Part shown: in pieces, positions 1-3,952 of the stretch
Numbering within the stretch: the first letter of the stretch is position 1
Layout of the letters: each line of letters opens with the position of its first letter
Source of the DNA: Acholeplasmataceae bacterium
GTDB taxonomy: Bacteria; Bacillota_I; Bacilli_A; Acholeplasmatales; Acholeplasmataceae
DNA length: 5,424 bases
Direction: 5' to 3'
NCBI GenBank assembly: GCA_003518475.1
Contig: DOYO01000123.1
Span: 33,621-39,044 of the forward strand
Notes under the pieces: model-generated
The model's input: only the letters and a program-made list of their open reading frames with translations
Told to the model about the DNA's origin: nothing
The model's database searches: none
Translations under genes and position numbers: made by a program

Positions 1-21
1 CTAGTATTTTTTTTGTGTGAG

Positions 22-39
22 GATGTAAGCACTTACATC
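22..39. promoter_or_regulatory. 18-bp palindrome, possible operator upstream of the mrp operon
   Basis: The sequence GATGTAAG-CA-CTTACATC is a perfect 8-bp inverted repeat with a 2-bp centre. It contains ATGT-N8-ACAT, the spacing of the operator core described for PadR-family repressors; that match is from memory of the family and was not searched. A hairpin role is less likely because the loop is very short and no clean T-run follows on the plus strand. It lies about 80 bp before the proposed mrp promoter, so it could equally serve a gene to the left of the window. The palindrome is certain; the function is inferred. Confidence 0.45.
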
Positions 40-94
40 TGATTATCTTTATTTCCACTCTACCTTACGTTTCACTAAAAACAGTTTTAAAGGC

Positions 95-125
95 TTGGTA
101 TTCACCCTTTTTTTTGTGGTATAAA
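95..125 (+). promoter_or_regulatory. Putative sigma-A-type promoter with extended -10 for the mrp operon
   Basis: A TG-extended -10, TGGTATAAA (TG at 117-118, TATAAA at 120-125), is preceded by a weak -35-like TTGGTA at 95-100. The 19-bp spacer is longer than ideal and holds a run of eight T. Extended -10 elements tolerate poor -35 boxes, and this is the best promoter match in the 184 bases before mrpE. Transcription would start near 131-133, leaving a leader of about 55 nt. That is too short for most known riboswitches. Confidence 0.5.
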
Positions 126-128
126 CAA

Positions 129-150
129 CATAAACATTTATTTGTTTATG
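129..150. promoter_or_regulatory. Inverted repeat at the presumed transcription start, possible operator
   Basis: CATAAACA (129-136) and TGTTTATG (143-150) form a perfect 8-bp inverted repeat with a 6-bp AT-only spacer. A third copy of the half-site, ATAAACA, overlaps the -10 at 121-127. A repressor bound here would cover the -10 and the start site. As RNA it would be a weak AT-rich stem near the 5' end of the leader. The symmetry is directly visible; the regulatory role is inferred. Confidence 0.45.
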
Positions 151-175
151 AATCATAGTTGATGATGATTATACG

Positions 176-181
176 AGGAGG
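176..181 (+). promoter_or_regulatory. Ribosome binding site of mrpE
   Basis: A perfect AGGAGG core lies 7 nt before the ATG at 189. It fixes the start of the first gene and supports the leader ending just upstream. Confidence 0.85.
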
Positions 182-188
182 TATTTGA

Positions 189-671
189 ATGAAGTATATT
201 GCAACATTTATTGTCTTGTTTTCAGTTTATCTGCTTTTAGCTGGTTTCGCCTTAGAGGAAATGATCCTTGGAGCGCTGATCAGTGTATTGTTGACGGTGA
301 TTCTCGCCAAGTTTGTCGATTATCAAATCGACTTTCTTCTACCTGTCAAGCTTGTCAAGTTTTTGGTGATTTATCTTCCTGTTTTTATTTGGAAGCTGGT
401 CATCGCCAACCTGGATATCGCTAAAAGAGTCTTAAGTCCTAAAATTCCTTTGAATCCTGGCATCGTCAAGATTAAAACGGATTTGAAAGGTGATTTTGGA
501 AAGCTCGTTTTGGCAAATTCCATCACACTGACTCCAGGAACGCTTTCCATCGATATCGTTGATGACTATATTTATGTGCATACCGTTGATGTCAAGGGAA
601 AAACTGAAGAAGAAAATCAAAAGGAAATCAGCGAATCGTTTGAAAATATCTTAGGAGGTATCTTCAAATGA
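189..671 (+). CDS. mrpE: Na+/H+ antiporter subunit E (MrpE/MnhE/MbhA family)
   Basis: This 160-residue protein is a small membrane subunit of the Mrp antiporter complex, structural or assembly-related rather than ion-conducting on present knowledge of the family. Three hydrophobic stretches lie at about residues 3-21, 24-42 and 53-75, followed by a soluble C-terminal domain of about 85 residues. The family signature ANSITLTPGTLSID is at 109-122, preceded by LSPKIPLNPGIVKIKTDLK at 82-100. Length and domain order match ordinary MrpE. The ATG at 189 is chosen because AGGAGG sits 7 nt upstream and the hydrophobic N-terminus starts at once. The stop overlaps the mrpF start as ATGA. MrpE is the first gene here, whereas in Bacillus it is fifth in the operon. 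Family assignment is secure. Confidence 0.95.
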   Translation: MKYIATFIVLFSVYLLLAGFALEEMILGALISVLLTVILAKFVDYQIDFLLPVKLVKFLVIYLPVFIWKLVIANLDIAKRVLSPKIPLNPGIVKIKTDLKGDFGKLVLANSITLTPGTLSIDIVDDYIYVHTVDVKGKTEEENQKEISESFENILGGIFK

Positions 672-931
672 TCAACATCATCGTATTTTCCTTATTAGGG
701 ATTGGATTACTGTTTACCATGATCCGTTTCATCATCGGACCGTCGCTCAGTGATAAGGTCGTATCTTTGGATACATTCAATATGATTATTATCGGCGTCA
801 TCGCCATGCTCGCACTCATTTTCCAAAGTGAACTGTACCTAGATATCACCATTATCTATTCCATACTGGCATTCTTGGAAACTGTTGTTTTTGCAAGATA
901 TGTGGAGGGCAAAAAAGATGCAAATCATTAG
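668..931 (+). CDS. mrpF: Na+/H+ antiporter subunit F (MrpF/MnhF/MbhB family)
   Basis: This 87-residue, three-helix protein is a small subunit of the Mrp complex. Helices lie at about residues 3-22, 34-53 and 58-77. Family marks are RFIIGPSLSDKVVSLD (20-35), corresponding to the usual R..xGP..xDRVvaLD, and LDITIIYSILAFL (58-70). The start is fixed by the ATGA overlap with mrpE and by AGGAGG at 653-658, nine nt upstream inside the mrpE coding sequence. E71 lies in the last helix, where Bacillus-type MrpF, as remembered, has a small residue such as Gly (FIGT there, FLET here). The C-terminus is a short charged tail. The 3' end overlaps mrpG by 14 bases. Confidence 0.93.
   Translation: MINIIVFSLLGIGLLFTMIRFIIGPSLSDKVVSLDTFNMIIIGVIAMLALIFQSELYLDITIIYSILAFLETVVFARYVEGKKDANH
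904..909 (+). promoter_or_regulatory. Ribosome binding site deciding the mrpG start
   Basis: GGAGGG lies 8 nt before the ATG at 918, inside mrpF. The frame is open further upstream with possible starts at 885 (TTG) and 900 (ATG). Neither has a comparable site, and both would add charged residues before the first hydrophobic helix. The start at 918 is therefore preferred. Confidence 0.8.
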
Positions 932-1232
932 TTATATTTTCTTAATCATCGGCGGTATCTTCTATTTCCTCGGAGGCTTGGGTATTTTACGCATGCCAGA
1001 TACATTCACCCGTATCCAAGCAGGAACAAAAGCAACAACGCTTGGATCATTTTCAATCATGATCGGAATCGCATTCCAATTCCCATCCTGGACGTTCAAG
1101 CTTCTTTTGATCATCATCTTGATTGCCATTACCAATCCGATTGGATCAAGCGCAATTGCCCGTGCAACATACAGGTCAAAACACATTCCAAAAAATCTAG
1201 TTCAAGACGATCTTAAAAAGGAAGGTGAATGA
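918..1232 (+). CDS. mrpG: Na+/H+ antiporter subunit G (MrpG/MnhG/MbhC family)
   Basis: This 104-residue, three-helix subunit belongs to the Mrp complex. Helices lie at about residues 4-24, 39-55 and 59-75. The signature LGILRMPDTFTRIQAGTKA (21-39) and TNPIGSSAIARATYRS (72-87) are typical of MrpG, as is the charged tail with QDDLKK (96-101), which resembles the end of the Bacillus protein. The family usually has R-[LI]-H-A in the first motif; here the His is Gln (Q34). The ATG at 918 is chosen over in-frame starts at 885 and 900 because of GGAGGG at 904-909 and because it places the hydrophobic helix at the N-terminus. It overlaps mrpF by 14 bases and the next gene by ATGA. Confidence 0.93.
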   Translation: MQIISYIFLIIGGIFYFLGGLGILRMPDTFTRIQAGTKATTLGSFSIMIGIAFQFPSWTFKLLLIIILIAITNPIGSSAIARATYRSKHIPKNLVQDDLKKEGE

Positions 1233-1489
1233 ACATGACATTGACTGATATCATCATGATTGTCGTTTCAGTTTTCTTATTATTAATCGCATTTTTCGCA
1301 GTACATGAAAAGAAATTGATTAAGAGTGTCATTTTCCTTTCCGCGTTGAGCATGCTGTCCGTTGTTTCCTATGTTTTAATGAAGGCTCCTGATGTCGCAT
1401 TGACTGAAGCGGTCATCGGATCTGGATTGGTGACAAGCTTATTTATCTTCACCCTTCTTTCCATTCAGAAAAAGGAGGATGTCCAATGA
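1229..1489 (+). CDS. MbhD-like (DUF4040) antiporter subunit, stand-alone equivalent of part of the MrpA C-terminus
   Basis: This 86-residue, three-helix protein has the MbhD/DUF4040 signature APDVALTEAVIGSG (53-66). D55 and E60 are the conserved acidic residues in it. Helices lie at about 7-24, 32-50 and 62-79. In Bacillus MrpA this domain is fused behind the large NuoL-like part; in Mbh-type clusters it is a separate small gene, as here. By homology it lies at the interface between the large antiporter subunits and the MrpB/C/F/G part, and its acidic residues are proposed to line the ion path. ATG 1229 overlaps the mrpG stop (ATGA); ATG 1235, two codons later, is an equally possible start because the AAGGAAGGTG stretch at 1218-1227 could serve either. 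Older annotation may call it MrpB or MnhB N-terminal. Confidence 0.88.
   Translation: MNMTLTDIIMIVVSVFLLLIAFFAVHEKKLIKSVIFLSALSMLSVVSYVLMKAPDVALTEAVIGSGLVTSLFIFTLLSIQKKEDVQ
1471..1478 (+). promoter_or_regulatory. Strong ribosome binding site of mrpB
   Basis: AAAGGAGG is a near-complete Shine-Dalgarno match, 7 nt before the ATG at 1486. It lies within the last codons of the MbhD-like gene, where it encodes the charged KKED tail. It fixes the mrpB start. Confidence 0.85.
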
Positions 1490-2229
1490 AAAAAATCTTA
1501 GCATTCATCCTAACGATGGGTCTTGGCGCGCTTGTCATCATCTCCTTAAGCAATAATGAATTCTTCCCAGAATTCGGAATGGCAGATTTAACCGAACGTG
1601 TCTCCATAGAATATATCACAAAAGGTTCCGCTTTGGATGTCATCTTCAATCAGACCAATAATCCAGAAAGCGGTCCAGCCAATATCGTCACTTCCATCGT
1701 CATCGACTATCGAAGTTTCGATACGCTCGGTGAAGTCACCGTGCTCTTCATCAGTTCTTTAGGTATCGCGCTTCTATTGGGCGGTGCTGCGATTCCAAAA
1801 CGTCTTGACTTGAATTTCAAACCGAATTTCATGTTGCGTGTCGGCTCCAGAGCATTATTCTCAATCATCATCATGACTGGCGTCTACGTCATATCACATG
1901 GCCACTTGACTCCAGGCGGAGGATTCCCAGGCGGCACCATGATCGCATCCGCATTCCTTCTCTTGTATCTTGCTGATGATCAGTTCAGAGCTAAAATCAA
2001 GGGCTTCAAGATTATGGAAAGCATCGCTGGAAGTTTATACGTCATTATCGGTCTCATCGGATTGATCCTTGCAGACCAGTTTTTGGAAAATTTCTTACCG
2101 AACGGCACGGTTGGAGTACTCATCAGCTCAGGTATCCTTCCGGTTGTTTATATACTCATCGGTCTAAAAGTCGGAAGTGAAATATCAGGCATCATCGATC
2201 ATTTCCTGACAGAGGAGGAAGTCCTATGA
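1486..2229 (+). CDS. mrpB: Antiporter subunit B with an N-terminal MbhE-like domain (MbhE-MnhB fusion)
   Basis: This 247-residue membrane protein joins two families. Residues 1-105 resemble MbhE, the last part of MrpA in Bacillus: one N-terminal helix (4-21), an extracytoplasmic stretch of about 45 residues, then NIVTSIVIDYRSFDTLGE (66-83) leading into a helix at 85-101. Residues 115-245 are a normal MnhB/MrpB domain with HGHLTPGGGFPGG (138-150) and helices at about 120-137, 151-163, 181-198 and 209-228. Bacillus MrpB is only about 140 residues, which fits the second half alone. No frameshift or internal start is needed to explain the length. AAAGGAGG 7 nt upstream and the ATGA overlap fix the start. 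The fusion keeps E-domain and B-domain at 1:1 in the complex. Confidence 0.92.
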   Translation: MKKILAFILTMGLGALVIISLSNNEFFPEFGMADLTERVSIEYITKGSALDVIFNQTNNPESGPANIVTSIVIDYRSFDTLGEVTVLFISSLGIALLLGGAAIPKRLDLNFKPNFMLRVGSRALFSIIIMTGVYVISHGHLTPGGGFPGGTMIASAFLLLYLADDQFRAKIKGFKIMESIAGSLYVIIGLIGLILADQFLENFLPNGTVGVLISSGILPVVYILIGLKVGSEISGIIDHFLTEEEVL

Positions 2230-2561
2230 TACAATATGCAGCTATACTACTGATTTTCATAGGTCTTTATGGTTTATTGACTAACAGAAATATTATCAAA
2301 ATCATTATTTCACTGAATATCATCGAAATCGGTTTGAATATCTTCATCATCAGCATCGGTTTCGTCTTTGACGGCATCGCTCCGATTATGACTAGCGTCA
2401 ACAACTCAAGTGCACTAATTTATGTTGATCCAGTTCCACAAGCACTTGTCTTAACAGCAATCGTCATCGGAGTCGGAACAACAGCCTTGGGACTCGCATT
2501 GGCTAAAAATATCCACAGTAAATACAAAACACTTGAAATTGACGAGGTGGAGGAATCATGA
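2226..2561 (+). CDS. mrpC: Na+/H+ antiporter subunit C (MrpC/MnhC, NuoK-like)
   Basis: This 111-residue, three-helix protein is homologous to NuoK of complex I and sits between the large channel subunits in the Mrp complex. Helices lie at about residues 3-18, 24-47 and 72-94. E34, in SLNIIEIGLNIF (29-40), is the conserved glutamate corresponding to the first key Glu of NuoK. DPVPQALVLTAIVIGVG (68-84) is diagnostic of MrpC; no acidic residue occurs from there to the tail, so the second NuoK glutamate is absent, as is usual in MrpC. The start is supported by AGAGGAGG at 2211-2218, 7 nt upstream, and by ATGA overlap with mrpB. The C-terminal tail (EIDEVEES) is acidic and cytoplasmic by inference. 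Confidence 0.94.
   Translation: MIQYAAILLIFIGLYGLLTNRNIIKIIISLNIIEIGLNIFIISIGFVFDGIAPIMTSVNNSSALIYVDPVPQALVLTAIVIGVGTTALGLALAKNIHSKYKTLEIDEVEES
2549..2553 (+). promoter_or_regulatory. Ribosome binding site of mrpD with two possible starts
   Basis: GGAGG lies 4 nt before ATG 2558 and 7 nt before ATG 2561. Several other genes of this operon keep a 7-nt gap, so the second ATG fits better by spacing. The first keeps the ATGA overlap seen at most other junctions. The difference is one methionine. Confidence 0.7.
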
Positions 2562-3952
2562 TGAACCCAATCTTTTTAATTGCATTTCCTTTACTTGCAG
2601 CATTTCTTTCGATTCTTTCTAAAAAGTTAGCGCCTGTATTATTACTTTTAATCGCTTTGCTCAATACAGTGATGGCAATCTTCATTCCGATGGGTATTGT
2701 CGGCATCGGTGGATTCAGCTTCCCATATGGAATCAATCTATATGTGGATACGTACGCGCAAATCGGACTTCTGCTGGTGAATGGACTATTTACCGTCATC
2801 GCTATATTAAATATCAAAAAATATAAAGCATACAGCTCCGTATTGTTGGTCGCTTTAACCGGTTTAAACGGTTTATTATTGACCGGTGACTTATTCAATC
2901 TGTTCGTTTTCCTAGAAATTTCTGGAATCGCAGCTTATCTGATCACTTCCTCCAATAAAAAGCCTTTATCGACATTTCATTATCTCGTGATGGGTTCTGT
3001 TGGAAGCAGTCTTTACCTATTTGGTTTAATCATTTTATACAGCATGTTTGGTACACTGAATTTCATGGATATGATCCATCAAATTCAGGTTGCCTCCATT
3101 GACTATACAGATCTTATTCTTCCATTCTTCATGATGTTCGTCGGTCTTGGCGTTGAAGCGAAACTATTACCCTTCAACTCATGGGTCAAAGGCGTTTTAA
3201 AGCACTCCAACACATTAAGCGGTCCGATGGTTGCAGGCGTTTACGCTGCAGCAATCAGCCTTGTCCTTGGAAGACTGATTCACAACTTGTTTTTATTTGA
3301 AGGAAAACTATATTTGGTCGTTGTCGTTCTGCTCGTCTTTGGTATCGTTTTAGGTGAAGCGATGGCATTCGCATCCGATGATGTTAAAGAGATTTTACTT
3401 TATAGCAGCATCTCTCAAGCTTGCATCACCGCACTCCTCTTTGTTCACGGCGTCATCATCTGGGCAGTCTACTTAATTATAGCAAACGGCATCAGCAAGA
3501 CCTTGATGTTCTTAGTCACGAATAGGGCTGAAGAGCAAACAGGAAATGCCAAGATGGACAGTCTACAAGGGTTATTTTCAAATAACAAAGTTATTGGCAT
3601 TGCCTTCACAATTGCCGCATTATCCGTCATCGGCATGCCATTATTTGCCGGATTTGTCATTAAATTGAATTACTTGACAGTTCTTGCACATTTGGACCAG
3701 CTCGTTGTCATCGCCATCATCCTCTTATCCAGTATCGTTGAAGGCATCTACTTCATCAGACTCCTGATCAAGCTTTGGTATCCAAAAGATACAGACATAG
3801 AACCAATCAAGTTTCATCTATCCTATAAGATCATTTTAGGATTGATGGCAGCAGTTCTTCTCGTCTTTGGAACCTACTCAGCCCCGCTTAACCAGCTTGA
3901 TAATTCCATCGATCAAGTTTCAGAAGAAATCGAGGTGATTTTCCATGGCTAG
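2558..3952 (+). CDS. mrpD: MrpD-like proton-conducting antiporter subunit (NuoL/M/N family), first of two
   Basis: This 464-residue, about 14-helix protein is a proton/cation channel subunit related to NuoL/M/N and MrpD. Conserved features are E120 in LFNLFVFLEISG (helix 5), K202 in VEAKLLPFNSW (helix 7), the amphipathic DDVKEILLYSSISQ (274-287), K314 in NGISKTLMF, and K369 in GMPLFAGFVIK (helix 12). It departs from the usual pattern in two places. The motif after K202 reads LPFNSWVKGVLKHSN instead of the common FPLHxWLPxAHxxAP, and the helix-8 lysine position of the next gene's product (LSGALVK) aligns with A226 (LSGPMVA). Both histidines of the HxxxH stretch are also absent (L306, N310). 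It therefore belongs to a divergent MrpD/MbhH-like branch. It overlaps mrpC by ATGA and the next gene by 8 bases. Confidence 0.93.
   Translation: MMNPIFLIAFPLLAAFLSILSKKLAPVLLLLIALLNTVMAIFIPMGIVGIGGFSFPYGINLYVDTYAQIGLLLVNGLFTVIAILNIKKYKAYSSVLLVALTGLNGLLLTGDLFNLFVFLEISGIAAYLITSSNKKPLSTFHYLVMGSVGSSLYLFGLIILYSMFGTLNFMDMIHQIQVASIDYTDLILPFFMMFVGLGVEAKLLPFNSWVKGVLKHSNTLSGPMVAGVYAAAISLVLGRLIHNLFLFEGKLYLVVVVLLVFGIVLGEAMAFASDDVKEILLYSSISQACITALLFVHGVIIWAVYLIIANGISKTLMFLVTNRAEEQTGNAKMDSLQGLFSNNKVIGIAFTIAALSVIGMPLFAGFVIKLNYLTVLAHLDQLVVIAIILLSSIVEGIYFIRLLIKLWYPKDTDIEPIKFHLSYKIILGLMAAVLLVFGTYSAPLNQLDNSIDQVSEEIEVIFHG
3932..3939 (+). promoter_or_regulatory. Ribosome binding site of the second antiporter gene
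   Basis: GAGGTGAT matches the downstream half of the full Shine-Dalgarno sequence (AGGAGGTGAT) and ends 5 nt before the ATG at 3945. It supports that start, which overlaps the mrpD stop within ATGGCTAG (3945-3952). Confidence 0.75.

Noticed and set aside
89..115. Possible intrinsic terminator of an upstream gene: AAAGG (89-93) can pair with CCTTT (106-110) before a run of eight T (108-115).
   Set aside because: The stem is short and AT-rich with a bulged loop, and half of it falls in the T-run. It also overlaps the proposed -35 region. It is not strong enough to call without seeing an upstream gene.
7..118. The 11-mer of eight T followed by GTG occurs at 7-17 and again at 108-118.
   Set aside because: Homopolymer runs are common in AT-rich intergenic DNA, and the flanks do not match, so there is no support for a real repeat element.
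1..184. Possible riboswitch (for example sodium or c-di-AMP sensing) in the leader.
   Set aside because: The predicted leader is only about 55 nt and shows just one weak AT-rich stem. No recognisable aptamer core was seen upstream either.
432..620. Minus-strand open frame antisense to mrpE, and similar minus-strand frames at 664-852, 962-1186, 1449-1649, 2503-2898, 3469-3660 and 4926-5114.
   Set aside because: All lie opposite well-recognised mrp genes, lack convincing ribosome binding sites and show no family motifs; they are shadows of the coding strand.
885..917. Longer mrpG starting at TTG 885 or ATG 900.
   Set aside because: GGAGGG at 904-909 points to ATG 918, and the added residues are a frame-shifted reading of the mrpF 3' end with no MrpG similarity.
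669..2561. Possible alternative genetic code (TGA = Trp), as in many Mollicutes.
   Set aside because: TGA ends mrpE, mrpG, the MbhD-like gene, mrpB and mrpC at the expected family lengths, and Trp is encoded by TGG in the conserved motifs.
1000..3800. Very frequent GTCATC/ATCATC strings on the plus strand, considered as a dispersed motif or repeat.
   Set aside because: They are in-frame Ile and Val codons (ATC, GTC) in hydrophobic helices and reflect codon preference.
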